This document shows positions 38,640 through 53,304 of a stretch of 64,000 nucleotides of DNA, piece after piece. The DNA comes from Dietzia sp. JS16-p6b (GTDB taxonomy: Bacteria > Actinomycetota > Actinomycetes > Mycobacteriales > Mycobacteriaceae), in assembly GCF_003052165.1 (NCBI RefSeq), contig NZ_CP024869.1, forward strand, positions 3,010,001 to 3,074,000, read 5' to 3'. Every line of letters starts with the position of its first letter. Within the stretch, counting starts at the first letter, position 1. A program made the position numbers and the translations under genes. The notes under the pieces were generated by a model. That model had not been told where the DNA came from, made no database searches, and saw nothing but the letters and a program-made list of their open reading frames with translations.

Positions 38640-40460
38640 TCAGTCCGTGAGTTCCTTGGTGAGTGTTCTGCGCAGAACCTGACGGGGTTTGGCCTCGAGG
38701 TCGTCCCCACCTCGTCGTCGTCGCCCTCTCCGGCCCCAGGAGTCCGGCGCCAGGCCGGGCACGAGCGTGAGCACCCTCCCCAGTCCGCGTGCGGGCCATT
38801 CCACGTGTGCATGCTCCACCTTGACGGTGGCGCGGCGACCGCGCAGCACCAGGGTCATGACCCCGTTGTGGAACCAGACGCCGTCGGTGACGTCCCACCT
38901 GACCTGTGGATCGCGCACCCCCACAGCATCGGCGAGCCGGCGGGTCAGTGCGGGCGCGGGATTCCGGACCGAGATCCGGTTGACCATCCGGATCGACTTC
39001 TGTAGAGGATTGCGGAACGGCGACATGACCAGTTGGTGGACCCTGGTGGGCGAGTCGCGCACCCGGGGCGCGGTGAGCTGGACCTCCTCGAGGTACGAGC
39101 AGTGGACATCCCCGCCCAGCATGAGGATCGACGCGGGCGGCCGGCCGTGATCCCCGGCCGCGACCTCGGTGAGCAACCCGATCAGGTCGTCGAAACTGTG
39201 CCGGAACGCCGCCCAGTGTTCGAGGTCGACTGTCAGGCGCACCCACTCACCGATCCGGGCGGACAGCGGCTTGTCCGGCCGGTCGCGGCTCACCGCCTCG
39301 TTCCACCCCTCGAGATGGTGCAGTGCCGGCAGCATGAAGGCGGGCAGGGACGACGCGATCACCAGGTGGTCGACCTCGGCCGCCAGGCACGCCTCCCGCG
39401 CCCACTCCCACTCCCGGGGATCCATCACTCGTCGGTCACCGGGGTCCAACCGACGAGAGGCGCGCACGTCGAGCATCACCACCCGCACCCGCCCGAAGTC
39501 GCGGCGGAAGCTCCACCGCGCGGTGTCGCGGTCGGCGTCGGCGGACAGGGCGAAATCGTCGAGGATCCCCTCGCGTTCGGCATCGGATCCCGCAGCCCGC
39601 ACCGCCTGGTACACCGCGTCGGCCTCCAGCTCCCACGGCGCGAGATTGCCCAGGTGCTGGTAGACGAAGTAGCTGGCGAAAGCCCCCTTCACGCGCTCAG
39701 GCCACCACGGCTGGGCCGTCATCTCCCGGCGCCACGCGTACGAGGAGTTCCAGTCGTCGCGAAGATCGTGGTCGTCGAGGATCATGCAGCTGGGCACGGT
39801 CGAGAGCAGCCAGCGGACATCCGGATCCCGCCACGACTCGTGGTACAGCCAGGAGTACTCCTCGAAGTCACAGATCTCCCCGGACACGTCCCGGTCACCG
39901 CCGTCCCCGGCGGAGTCGCGCACCGACCGCGGCCCCTGGCCGGCACTGCGACGGGCGGCCAGCCGCTCGGTGATCTCGCGGCTGGGGATGTCGGCGTACA
40001 CCTGGTCGCCGAGCAGCAGCATGGCATCGGGCCAGTCGGCGTGCGGCGTGCGGGCCATTTGGTGCGCCAGCGCGACCAGCGCGTCGGCCCCGATCCGGCG
40101 CAACGCCACCGGGGTCTGGCTCTCACCACGTCGACAGGACCCGAAGGCCAGGCGGACGGTGTCATCGGCCCTCGGGGTGCGGATGACGCTGGGGCGCTCC
40201 GGTTCCACGGGCCAGGCGGCCGCGCCGTCGAGCGCCACCTGGTACGGCGTCCGGGCCCCCGGCTCGAGATCACGCAGGTGCAGCACCGCGAAGTGGTGGC
40301 CGTGGACTCCCCACGATCGCTCGGAGGCCTCGCTGTCCCCGGCCCGGATCGTCACCGTGCACGGCGCGGACACCTCGAGCCACACCGTCGCGTCCGTGCT
40401 GTCGACGTACCGCAGCATGGGTCCGACCAGGATCTCGGGCGGCGTGGGGGGCTGGTTCAT
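38640..40460 (-). CDS. PhoD-like alkaline phosphatase/phosphodiesterase
   Basis: 606 residues from ATG 40460 (an ATG 5 codons upstream is possible). Residues 1-85 form a fibronectin-like N-terminal domain ([21 protein letters not shown]). The catalytic domain shows [52 protein letters not shown], and the metal motif [18 protein letters not shown]. No signal peptide is visible, unlike secreted PhoD, so it may be cytosolic or belong to the PhoD-like phosphodiesterases acting on phospholipid-type substrates. Ends in a basic tail ([12 protein letters not shown]). Confidence 0.9.
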   Translation of the reverse strand: MNQPPTPPEILVGPMLRYVDSTDATVWLEVSAPCTVTIRAGDSEASERSWGVHGHHFAVLHLRDLEPGARTPYQVALDGAAAWPVEPERPSVIRTPRADDTVRLAFGSCRRGESQTPVALRRIGADALVALAHQMARTPHADWPDAMLLLGDQVYADIPSREITERLAARRSAGQGPRSVRDSAGDGGDRDVSGEICDFEEYSWLYHESWRDPDVRWLLSTVPSCMILDDHDLRDDWNSSYAWRREMTAQPWWPERVKGAFASYFVYQHLGNLAPWELEADAVYQAVRAAGSDAEREGILDDFALSADADRDTARWSFRRDFGRVRVVMLDVRASRRLDPGDRRVMDPREWEWAREACLAAEVDHLVIASSLPAFMLPALHHLEGWNEAVSRDRPDKPLSARIGEWVRLTVDLEHWAAFRHSFDDLIGLLTEVAAGDHGRPPASILMLGGDVHCSYLEEVQLTAPRVRDSPTRVHQLVMSPFRNPLQKSIRMVNRISVRNPAPALTRRLADAVGVRDPQVRWDVTDGVWFHNGVMTLVLRGRRATVKVEHAHVEWPARGLGRVLTLVPGLAPDSWGRRGRRRRGGDDLEAKPRQVLRRTLTKELTD

Positions 40461-40552
40461 TGCACCAGTGTGCACCCGGCCCGCGGCGTGCCGGGTGGGA
40501 CGGTAGCGGAAGGGGTGCAGACCCTGGTCGACCAGGGCCCCGGGCGCAGACC

Positions 40553-41635
40553 CTAGTCGAGCAGGACGCGGGGGCCGACGGCGACGACGCCCTGCGGCAG
40601 TCTGGCCCGCAGCCCCCGGTCGGCCGTCACCACGACCACCCGGCGGGACCCGCCCGGCTCAGCCCCACCCGTCCCCCCGCCGGCGGGCGCGGCAGCGGCC
40701 CCTGTATCGAGATCTGCATGACGGCCTGGGGCGGGATCCGTGGCGAGATCAGTGGCCAGGTCGACGATCGCGTCGTCGCCTGAGCCGGACGCCCGGTGGA
40801 CGACGAACGGACCGGAGTGCTCGGCCCGTCTGGCGGCCCCCTCGATCACGGCGTGTGCGCGGGCCACCCACCCGAACCCGTCGGGCAGCTCGACCGTCCG
40901 CGGCATGGTCGTACTCAGTTCTGCGAGCAGACGCGCGGTGGCGCCGGCCCGGTCCCTCCACCACCCGTCCGGCCTGGAGCCCAGGACGTTGGCCACGTCC
41001 ACCACGAGTTCCACCGGCCGGGAGCGGAGCCCGTTCGCCCAGGCCTGGGCGAACGCGGGCATCAGCGGCAGCTCGGCGACACGGGTCTCGGGCACCCACC
41101 GCAGTTCCAGACTCTCGTTGTTCGGCACCGTCTCCAGCGCGCGCGGGGCGTCGGCGACCACGGTCGTGTAGGTCCACTCCACCGCGTCAGTCGACTCCTG
41201 CACCAGTGGCGGGATCGTCCGGGCGCGGACCGCCGGGTCGTCCGAGTGCTTCTGGTCGGGCCGCAGGCGACGCATCATCTCGGACACGTGGCGCATGTCC
41301 AGTCCGGGCCGGTGCCACACCGTACCGGGCATCCGCGACGTCACCCGCACGGCTCGGACCACCACGTCGGCGGGCCTGATCTCGGCCTCCTCCTGCGTCT
41401 CCCGCAGGGCCGCCTGCGACGCGTCCTCCGAGGAGTCACGCGCTCCGCCGGGCAACGCCCAGGTGTCGCCGGAGGCCGTCCACACCGCGCGGTGTTGCAG
41501 CAGCACGAGCGGGGTGTCCGGATCGGTCGGATCGGCTGCGCGCAGGAGCAGGCCCGCGGCGCCGAAGCGCCCCCACCGTCGGTCACCGGCCGCGGACACG
41601 ACCCAGCCGTTCCCGTCACCCTCACTCGTGGCCAC
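40553..41635 (-). CDS. NUDIX hydrolase fused to a NYN/PIN-like nuclease domain
   Basis: 360 residues. The N-terminal half (1-190) is a NUDIX hydrolase of the MutT3 type with the box GGARDSSEDASQAALRETQEEAEI. MutT3 proteins are about 210 residues, but here a second domain follows (about 205-360): VELVVDVANVLGSRPDGWWRDRAG, a middle acidic SGSGDDAIVDLATD, and VVVVTADRGLRARLP, the DxxN / DD / TxD acidic layout of NYN (PIN-like) ribonucleases. The fusion may link clearance of oxidised or capped nucleotides with RNA cutting, but this is inferred. Corresponds to mutT3 in synteny. Confidence 0.85.
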   Translation of the reverse strand: MATSEGDGNGWVVSAAGDRRWGRFGAAGLLLRAADPTDPDTPLVLLQHRAVWTASGDTWALPGGARDSSEDASQAALRETQEEAEIRPADVVVRAVRVTSRMPGTVWHRPGLDMRHVSEMMRRLRPDQKHSDDPAVRARTIPPLVQESTDAVEWTYTTVVADAPRALETVPNNESLELRWVPETRVAELPLMPAFAQAWANGLRSRPVELVVDVANVLGSRPDGWWRDRAGATARLLAELSTTMPRTVELPDGFGWVARAHAVIEGAARRAEHSGPFVVHRASGSGDDAIVDLATDLATDPAPGRHADLDTGAAAAPAGGGTGGAEPGGSRRVVVVTADRGLRARLPQGVVAVGPRVLLD

Positions 41636-41808
41636 TGGTCCTCCACTCCGCCGGACGCCTCACCGGACCGGATCCGCCCCGGATCGGGCGGAACCGCGTA
41701 CTCCTCGTCCAGTCTGCCCGACGTCGCTGCGCCACTTCACTAACCTGGGACACACGCCCACCGGATCCCCGGCACAGGCGGTGAGAGAACCGGGAGGTGA
41801 CTGACCAG

Positions 41809-43271
41809 ATGGGCCTTCCGACCCTCACGCAGAAGCGCGACGCGGGTCCCGGCTCGCGGTCCGGTTCTGCTCCGGGCGCGCGGTCCGGGTCCGCCCCGGG
41901 TGCGGGCGGGGGTTCCGGCGGGGGCACGTCCACGGGCCCCGGCTCAGAGGACATCGCGCTCAGCCGCCGCCGTCCGGTGCGTCGCCGGGCCGCACGGTTC
42001 TGGAACGACGCCCTCACCACACCGGGTCGGATGTCGGTCTTCGCGGTGGTCGCGATCGTGGCGGTGCTGTTCGGCGGGACCGTGGCGTCGCAGACCATCA
42101 CCCAACGCCAGAGCCACCACGAGACCCTGCTGGCCGAGGTCGAGCCCGTCGCCAACGCCTCCCAGACCCTGTACAGCTCCCTGACCATCGCTGATTCGGC
42201 GGCCAACACCGCCTTCATCACCGGGGGCATCGAACCCGCCGAGCTCAGGGATCGCTACCTGCAGGCCATCGCCGCCTCGTCGGCGTCGATCGTCGCCGCC
42301 TCGCAGGGCCTCGACCGCTCGGACGAGGAGTCGATCGACCAACTGGCGCACATCAACGCCCAGTTGACCACCTACACCGGACTCGTGGAGACGGCCCGGA
42401 CCAACAACCGGGTCGCCAACCCGGTCGGCTCGGCGTACCTCGCGTCGGCGTCCACCCTCATGCAGGACACGATCCTCCCCGCGGCCGCCGACCTGTACGA
42501 CCGCCAGTCCACCTCCGTCGGGGAGTCCGACCGTGAGTGGTCCTCGCCGCCCTGGGGATCGTTCATCCTGTTGGGGGCGGCGATCGCGGTACTGGTGCTG
42601 CTGCAGCAGTGGTTGTGGAAGATCACCGGGCGACGGGTCAATCCCGCGTTGGCGCTGGCCTCACTGCTCATGGTGGCGACCTTCCTGCTCACGATGATCG
42701 CCGGGTTCCTGGCGGCCAACAACAACGCGCGCGGACTGTCCGAGGGCGCGGCCCCGATGAACGAGCTCACCCGGCAGCGGATCAACGCCCAGAAGGTGCG
42801 CGCGCAGGAGACGTTGAACCTGGTGCGGCGCACCGATCCCGAGGGGTCCGCGGCCGAGCGGGCCGCCATCCTGGGCGGCGTCCGCGACACGTTGACCGTC
42901 TACCTCGACCCCGACGAGGAGTCCCGCAGCCGCACCAGCCTGGACGGGGACGGCGCCGTCACCAACGCGATCGAGGCCCTGGACGAGTGGATGGCCGCGC
43001 AGAACCGCGCGGATTCGCTGTACCAGCAAGGTGACTACCAGGGGGCGATCCTCATCTCCTCGGGGCAGGGCGAGGGCGATTCGGGGGCCGCCTTCGACGA
43101 GTTCGACGAGTCGATGCAGGACGCGATCGAGGAGGCCCGCGACACGCTGCGCACCCGTATCGACAACGCACGGCGCACCTCCGCCACCGGGCCGGACCTG
43201 ATCATGGCGTTGTCCGCGCTCGCCGCCTTCGCCGTCATCGTGGGGATCGCCCCCCGGATCAGGGAGTACCT

Positions 43272-43275
<4 letters not shown>
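41809..43275 (+). CDS. glnX: GlnX-like membrane sensor protein
   Basis: 488 residues from ATG 41809; GTG 41797 abuts the GGGAG ribosome site and is unlikely. Layout: cytosolic Ser/Gly/Pro-rich start (about 1-65), membrane helix FAVVAIVAVLFGGTVASQTI, an extracellular four-helix-bundle sensor region (about 95-240), helices WGSFILLGAAIAVLVLLQQWL and LALASLLMVATFLLTMIAGFL, a second extracellular helical region, and a C-terminal helix LIMALSALAAFAVIVGIAPRI. Matches Rv0412c. In mycobacteria GlnX works with GlnH and PknG to sense aspartate/glutamate. First gene of the operon. Confidence 0.92.
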
Positions 43276-46861
<3,586 letters not shown>

Positions 46862-46912
46862 CGCCGCCCGGGTGTCGGCATCCCGGCTCTCTGCTCCTCA
46901 CCGCTCGCGGTC

Positions 46913-48454
46913 TCAGCACTCGGCGTCGCGACGCCGCCGGCCGGCCAGCAGGATCAGGGTCACTCCGGCCGCGGCGGCGGTCAGGGCCCACAGCAGCAGG
47001 TCCGTCGCTCCCACGCCCGTCTCCGCCAGCGAGCCGCGCACCTGGGAGTTGGCGCGAGCCCATTCCGAGGACGGCGCGCCGTCGCGTGGGGTCAGCGAGT
47101 TCACGGGGACCTGCCCGGTGCCACCGGGGCCGGCGGTCGACGACGGGGGGCGCGGCGGTGGCGCGGGTGTGCCGGGCGCGGGGCTGACGGGGGCGACGGT
47201 GCCTGGCGAGGACCCGGAAGCGGCCGAGCCGTCGGAGGATCCGTCCGGGGGCACGCCGGCCGACCCGCCGGGCCATCCGCCGAGGGAGTCCCCGATCCCC
47301 CCACCCAGGGACCCACCCAGGGATCCGCCCAGGGACCCGAGCAACGGCCCCAGGATGAGTCCGATGACCCCGACGATCACCACCGGCCAGATGAGGTCGG
47401 GCAGGTCCACGGAGCCGCCGCCGGCCCCGGGACGGATCACCACTCGTCGAATGGAGTGGTAGGTGGCCCCGTCGGGCAGTGTCACGGCGAACCCGATGTC
47501 GTAGGTCCCCGCCCTCGTGGGTGTGCCCTTCAGGACCCCGTCCTCGAGCCGCAGGCCCGGCGGCAGGGACGAGGTATCCACGTCGAGCACGATCCCCTCG
47601 GACGCCGAAGGCAGGAACACCTCAGGCCCGAAGCTCCGGCCGGTCCTGCCGTCGGGCAGTCGGTTGACCGGGTCGGTGGGGTCGAGGCCGAGCTGGTCCT
47701 CGGCGAGATCCGGCAACCCGTCTCCGTCGGTGTCCACCACCCCGATGTCGGAGAAGGACACCCAGATCATCGGACTCACGCTCTGTCGCTGCGTGTGGTT
47801 CTCCACGTCGAGGGGCACGGACACCTCGTCGACCACCGTCGCCGTCTGCCCGGGAGCGAGGTCGAGAGCCGCCACCGTGGTCCCGCGGGCCGGGGAATCC
47901 CCGGCACGGGGGGTGTCGGGGCCGTAGAGGGTCACGGTCCGGGAGTCGACCTCAACGGCGCCCGTGAGGGTGCTGCTCACGTCGAACTCGGCCCCGCCGG
48001 AGACCAGGTAGTCGCCGATCCCCACCGCGTATCGCCCGGTCCGCCCCGTCGTGGTGGCGTTGCGCACGTGATAGGTCCTGTCGATCGACTGGCCCGGCGA
48101 CATCGAACACGGGTCCACCTCGGGGGTGCCCCCGATCGCACCCCGGGGATCGGTGTGCGCGGGCCCGCCGGCGAGGTCGCACCCCCACGACCTCAGGACG
48201 AGGTCCGGCGCGTCCGACCACGTGACGCCGTCGAGTGAGAACTCGAGGTCGGTGTGGGCGTCCAGGGGCGAGGCGGAGACGGCCCGGGCGACGGATGCCC
48301 CGCCGAGCACCAGGGTGACCGCGGCCGCGAGGGCGACAGGGATCAGCCCGTTCCTGCGACGACCTCGTGGCCGGCCGCGCCGCATCTCACGGGCAGGCTC
48401 AGTGGCACTCTCGGCAGCGCATCCGGCAGGCTCGGATCCTGAGGGTTTCGTCAT
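46913..48454 (-). CDS. Sortase-anchored surface protein with LAETG sorting signal
   Basis: 513 residues. A long basic N-terminus (MRRGRPRGRRRN) leads into a signal peptide ending near VARA. The extracellular region includes DTDGDGLPDLAEDQLGLDPT, a thrombospondin-type Ca2+-binding repeat, then a putative Ig-like domain (LPPGLRLEDGVLKGTPTRAGTY), a hydrophobic Leu/Gly segment (IWPVVIVGVIGLILGPLL) with SLGG repeats, and a Pro/Ser-rich stalk. The end is LAETG, a membrane helix, and RRRRD: a class E-like sortase signal. No sortase gene lies in the window. The interior hydrophobic helix before the stalk is odd. Confidence 0.87.
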   Translation of the reverse strand: MTKPSGSEPAGCAAESATEPAREMRRGRPRGRRRNGLIPVALAAAVTLVLGGASVARAVSASPLDAHTDLEFSLDGVTWSDAPDLVLRSWGCDLAGGPAHTDPRGAIGGTPEVDPCSMSPGQSIDRTYHVRNATTTGRTGRYAVGIGDYLVSGGAEFDVSSTLTGAVEVDSRTVTLYGPDTPRAGDSPARGTTVAALDLAPGQTATVVDEVSVPLDVENHTQRQSVSPMIWVSFSDIGVVDTDGDGLPDLAEDQLGLDPTDPVNRLPDGRTGRSFGPEVFLPSASEGIVLDVDTSSLPPGLRLEDGVLKGTPTRAGTYDIGFAVTLPDGATYHSIRRVVIRPGAGGGSVDLPDLIWPVVIVGVIGLILGPLLGSLGGSLGGSLGGGIGDSLGGWPGGSAGVPPDGSSDGSAASGSSPGTVAPVSPAPGTPAPPPRPPSSTAGPGGTGQVPVNSLTPRDGAPSSEWARANSQVRGSLAETGVGATDLLLWALTAAAAGVTLILLAGRRRRDAEC

Positions 48455-48550
48455 CGACCAGCTTCGTCAGGCCCGGTCTGACGCCCGGGAGGAGAGCCCT
48501 CACTGTAATACTAAAGTTGTTCTTATGTAAAGGGTGTCCGCACCGCCCGC
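48455..48550. promoter_or_regulatory. AT-rich promoter patch
   Basis: The short gap between ackA and the LAETG gene contains a markedly AT-rich stretch (48505-48535). Read on the minus strand it includes TAGTAT, a plausible -10 hexamer for the surface-protein gene. No gene seen. Confidence 0.4.
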
Positions 48551-49761
48551 CTACCTTCCCAACCCCAGGACCGTGTCGCACGCCCGGGCGATCGCCAACT
48601 CCTCATCGGTCGGGATCACCAGGACCGCGACCCGGCCACCGGCGCGCGAGATGATCCGCTCGCCCGCCCCGTCCTCGTTGGCCTGCGGGTCGAGTTCCAC
48701 TCCCCACCCGACGAGCGTGGACAACACGTCCGCACGCAGGCGGGCGACGTTCTCACCCACGCCGGCGGTGAAGGTGATGGCGTCGACGTCGCCGAGAACC
48801 GCCCAGTATCCGCCGATGTAGCGGCGGAGGCGATGGACGACCACCTCGTAGGCCAGAACGGCGTCGCGGTCACCATCGTCGACCCGCGCGAGCAGCTCGC
48901 GGAAGTCGCTCACCCGCGCCAACCCCTCCAGACCCGACTTACGGTTGAGAAGGGTGGAGACGTCCTCCGGCGACATACCGCGGTCACGGATGAGGTGGAT
49001 GATCAGTCCGGGGTCGAGGTCACCGGGACGCGTGCCCATGACCAGACCCTCGAGCGGTGTGAGCCCCATCGAGGTGTCGACCGCCCGGCCGCCGGCGATC
49101 GCCGAGGCCGAGGCCCCGTTGCCGAGATGCAGCACGATCTGGTTCACCTCGTCATACGGGCGCCCCAGTACCTCTGCCGCGCGGCGCGAGACGAATTCGT
49201 GGCTGGTGCCGTGGAAACCGTAGCGGCGCAGGTCCCAGTCCTTCGCCAGCGCGTGATCGATCGCATAGGTGTGCGCGGCGGCGGGCAGCGTATGGAAGAA
49301 CCCCGTGTCGAACACCGCCACGTGCGGCAGGCCCGGCAGTAGTTCCCGGGCCACGCGGATCCCTCGCAGGTTAGCGGGGTTGTGGAGGGGCGCCAGCAGC
49401 TCGAGCTTCTCGATGCCCGCCTCCACCTCGGGGGTGACCTCGACCGGGTCGTGGAAATCCGGCCCCCGTGGACCACCCGGTGGCCGATCGCCTCGACTCC
49501 CAGGTCGGCGGGGTGAGCGCCGAGCCGCCCCGCCTCCTCAAGGACCCGACTCAGCGCTGCGGTGTGGTCGGGGAACGCGGCCTCGACGGTGCGCTCCCCG
49601 CCCGGCGAGCCGGACAGGTCGCCGCGGCGCACGGCCAGGGTGCCGACGGGCTCCCCGATTCGTTCGACCAGCGCCCACGCCAACTCCACCTCGACGGCGG
49701 TGTCGATGATCTGGAGCTTGAGGGAGGACGACCCCGAGTTGATGACGAGGACGCGGGTCAC
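48551..49761 (-). pseudogene. ackA: Acetate kinase, interrupted by a one-base frameshift
   Basis: Makes acetyl phosphate or ATP with Pta. The N-terminal part (from ATG 49761: VLVINSGSSSLKLQI, AIGHRVVHGG) is in one frame. From about 49462 downwards the homology continues in another: FHDPVEVTP, LAPLHNPANL, VFDTGFFHTLP, YGFHGTSHEFVSRR, TAGVGENVARLRADV. On the coding strand one G is missing from the run of five at 49467-49463; six would give VHGGPDFHDP. All other motifs are intact, so this is a recent mutation, phase-variable tract or sequencing error. It overlaps pta by 4 bp. Confidence 0.9.
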
Positions 49762-52043
49762 GACTCCTCTCCCGGGTCTGCGGCCGCGGCCTGCGCCTGG
49801 TCGGCCGTGCCCTGCGCCTGGACGGCGGTGATGGCGACGGTGTTGACGATGTCCTCGACCAGCGCGCCACGCGAGAGGTCGTTGATGGGCTTGCGGAGCC
49901 CCTGCAGGACCGGGCCGATCGCCACGGCGCCGGCGGTACGCTGCACTGCCTTGTAGGTGTTGTTGCCCGTGTTCAGGTCGGGGAAGATCAGCACGGTGGC
50001 GCGGCCGGCGATCGGCGAGTCCGGCATCTTCTTGCGGGCCACGGTGGGGTCGACGGCGGCGTCGAACTGCAGCGGCCCGTCCACCATGAGGTCCGCCAGC
50101 GGGTCCCCCTCGCCCGCGGCGGCGATGCGCGCGCAGACGATCTCGGTGGCCTCGCGCACCTTGTCCACGTCTGCTCCGCTGCCTGAGTCACCGGTGGAGT
50201 ACGAGAGCAGCGCGACCCGTGGTTCCACTCCGAACCGGGAGGCCGTCTCGGCGGAGGACAGCGCGATGTCGGCGAGCTGTTCGGCGGTCGGGGCGGGGAC
50301 CACAGCGCAGTCGCCGAAGGCCAGCACGTGGTCGGACAGGCACATGAGGAACACGCTGGACACCGTCTTCACTCCCGGCTTCGTCCGGATGATCTCCAGG
50401 GCGGGCCGAATGGTGTGCGCGGTCGTGTGCGCGGCGCCGGAGACCATTCCGTCGGCGAGGCCGGTGTACACCATCATCGTGGCGAAGTAGGAGATGTCGA
50501 GCATCCTGTCCCGCGCGACGTCCAGGGTCATGCCCTTGTGCTCGCGCAGCGTCGCGTACATCCGGGCGAACGGCTCGGCGTGCTCACTCGTGCGCGGGTC
50601 GAGGATCTGTGCCCCGGCCAGGTCGATGCCCAGTTCGTCCGCGCGTCGGCGCACGGTCTCGGGATCGCCCAGGATGGTCAGGTCGGCGACATCTCGACGC
50701 AGCAGCCGGCCAGCGGCGTGGAGGATGCGGTCGTCGTCGCCTTCGGGGAGCACGATGTGACGCTTGTCCGCGCGGGCACGCTCGAGGAGCTGGTGCTCGA
50801 ACATCTGCGGCGTCATCACACTGGGGGTGTCCACGCGTAGACGGGCCAGCAGCTCCTCGGTGTCGATGTGGGTCTCCATCAGGCTCAGCGCCGTCTCGAC
50901 CTTCCGCCCGGACCCGGAGTAGACGCGCCCCCGGGTGTCCGCCGCCAGGCGAGCGGTGTCGTAGGTGCCGTGGGAGGTACAGACGATCGGCAACGTCGAG
51001 CGCATTCCCCTGACCAGTCGGTCCATCGCCGCGTTCGGCATGAGACCGCCGTTCCAGATCATCCCGGCCAACGACGGGAACCCCTCCGCTGCGTGCGCGG
51101 TGAGGACCGCGAGCACGGCGTCGGTCCGGTCGGCGGGCACGATCACGACCATGCCGTCCACCAGCCGCTCCAGGATGCGCTCGCCGGTCATCCCGCCCAC
51201 CATGAGGTTCATGACCTCCCGGTCCAGCAGCGCCGGGTCACCGGAGTAGAGCGTGCCGTCAACGGCCTCGACCAGTTCACCCATCGTGGGCGCGGTGAGG
51301 AGGGCCTGGCTGGGCAACGTCCAGGCGGGCAGGTCCAGGGGAGCGAGCTCGGCTTGAATGTCCTCCAGGTCCTCGGGGTCGCACCGGTTGACGACGACGC
51401 CCACCGGGTGGGCGTGCTCCTGTCGGAGTTCCTCCAGGGTCAGTCGGGCGTTGGTACCGATCTCCCCCGGAGTCCGATCGGCACCGCGGAGCACCAGCAG
51501 AACGGGCGCGCCGAGGTTCACCGCGAGGGTGGCGTTGAAGTCGAACTCGGTGGGGCTGGGCACGCCCGTGTAATCGGTCCCGAGGATCACCACCACATCG
51601 CACTGCCCGGCCACCACGTGGTATCTGTCCACGATCTCGGCGAGCGCCGATTCGCGGTCCTCGTGGACCCGGGCATTGGTCACCCCGATGCAGTCCTCGT
51701 AGTCGAGATCGACGGTGGTGTGCTGGAGCAGCATCTCCACGATGCGGTCGCGCGTGGGGTCTGTTCCCGTCACGGACTCCGCGCCTGGTCCGGTCCCGGC
51801 GCCGGCGACACGTGGCGCGACGGTGACCGGACGGAAGACCCCCACCCTCTGGACGGTCCCGGCGAGGATCCGCAGCAGCCCGAGAGCCACGGTCGACTTC
51901 CCGGTGTCGCCCTCGGGCGCCGCGACGTAGACCGCGGAGGAGGACAGGGGGACCTGGGCCACCGGGGACGGGATCGTGGGAGCGGCGGGCTCGGGCGGGA
52001 GCGTCTCGGCTACGGGGGAATCGGGCGCGGCGGAATCGGGCAC
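49758..52043 (-). CDS. pta: Phosphate acetyltransferase
   Basis: Converts acetyl-CoA and phosphate to acetyl phosphate. 761 residues from GTG 52043; the frame stays open further upstream, but that region does not look coding. Three parts as in long Pta: an N-terminal DRTGG/P-loop-like domain (YVAAPEGDTGKSTVALGLL), a DRTGG middle domain, and the C-terminal catalytic domain (RIVLPEGDDDRIL, DGMVSGAAHTTAHTIRPALEII, SVFLMCLSDHVLAFGDCAV, LLSYSTGDSGSG, VLIFPDLNTGNNTYKAVQR). The N-terminal 30 residues are a Pro/Ala-rich extension. Upstream of ackA in the same operon. Confidence 0.95.
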   Translation of the reverse strand: MPDSAAPDSPVAETLPPEPAAPTIPSPVAQVPLSSSAVYVAAPEGDTGKSTVALGLLRILAGTVQRVGVFRPVTVAPRVAGAGTGPGAESVTGTDPTRDRIVEMLLQHTTVDLDYEDCIGVTNARVHEDRESALAEIVDRYHVVAGQCDVVVILGTDYTGVPSPTEFDFNATLAVNLGAPVLLVLRGADRTPGEIGTNARLTLEELRQEHAHPVGVVVNRCDPEDLEDIQAELAPLDLPAWTLPSQALLTAPTMGELVEAVDGTLYSGDPALLDREVMNLMVGGMTGERILERLVDGMVVIVPADRTDAVLAVLTAHAAEGFPSLAGMIWNGGLMPNAAMDRLVRGMRSTLPIVCTSHGTYDTARLAADTRGRVYSGSGRKVETALSLMETHIDTEELLARLRVDTPSVMTPQMFEHQLLERARADKRHIVLPEGDDDRILHAAGRLLRRDVADLTILGDPETVRRRADELGIDLAGAQILDPRTSEHAEPFARMYATLREHKGMTLDVARDRMLDISYFATMMVYTGLADGMVSGAAHTTAHTIRPALEIIRTKPGVKTVSSVFLMCLSDHVLAFGDCAVVPAPTAEQLADIALSSAETASRFGVEPRVALLSYSTGDSGSGADVDKVREATEIVCARIAAAGEGDPLADLMVDGPLQFDAAVDPTVARKKMPDSPIAGRATVLIFPDLNTGNNTYKAVQRTAGAVAIGPVLQGLRKPINDLSRGALVEDIVNTVAITAVQAQGTADQAQAAAADPGEES

Positions 52044-52293
52044 GAGGGCATTGTGACAGCGCGAGCGGCCCGGCACACGTCGTACACCCCGTGCGGCCCC
52101 AGACATCGGTGAGCCTGTCGACCCCGGGCGGCACCCGGGTACGGCGACCAGGAGCGGCGGGGTCGGCTCGGGTGGTCCATGCCGACGGACCGTCACCGAC
52201 GAAGGCGTGGTGCACGGGACAGTCCAACGTACCGTTTCCGACCGTCGTCGGCCCGCCTCGCGACCGCTCCCGGGGACGACGGACGACCGCCCG

Positions 52294-53300
<1,007 letters not shown>

Positions 53301-53304
<4 letters not shown>

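Noticed and set aside
52044..52293. Possible small Cys-containing gene starting at 52227 on the minus strand
   Set aside because: It begins MDCPVHHAF with a few Cys but runs out of frame into pta, with Arg-rich shadow composition and no ribosome site. The 250-bp gap is best read as the pta promoter region.
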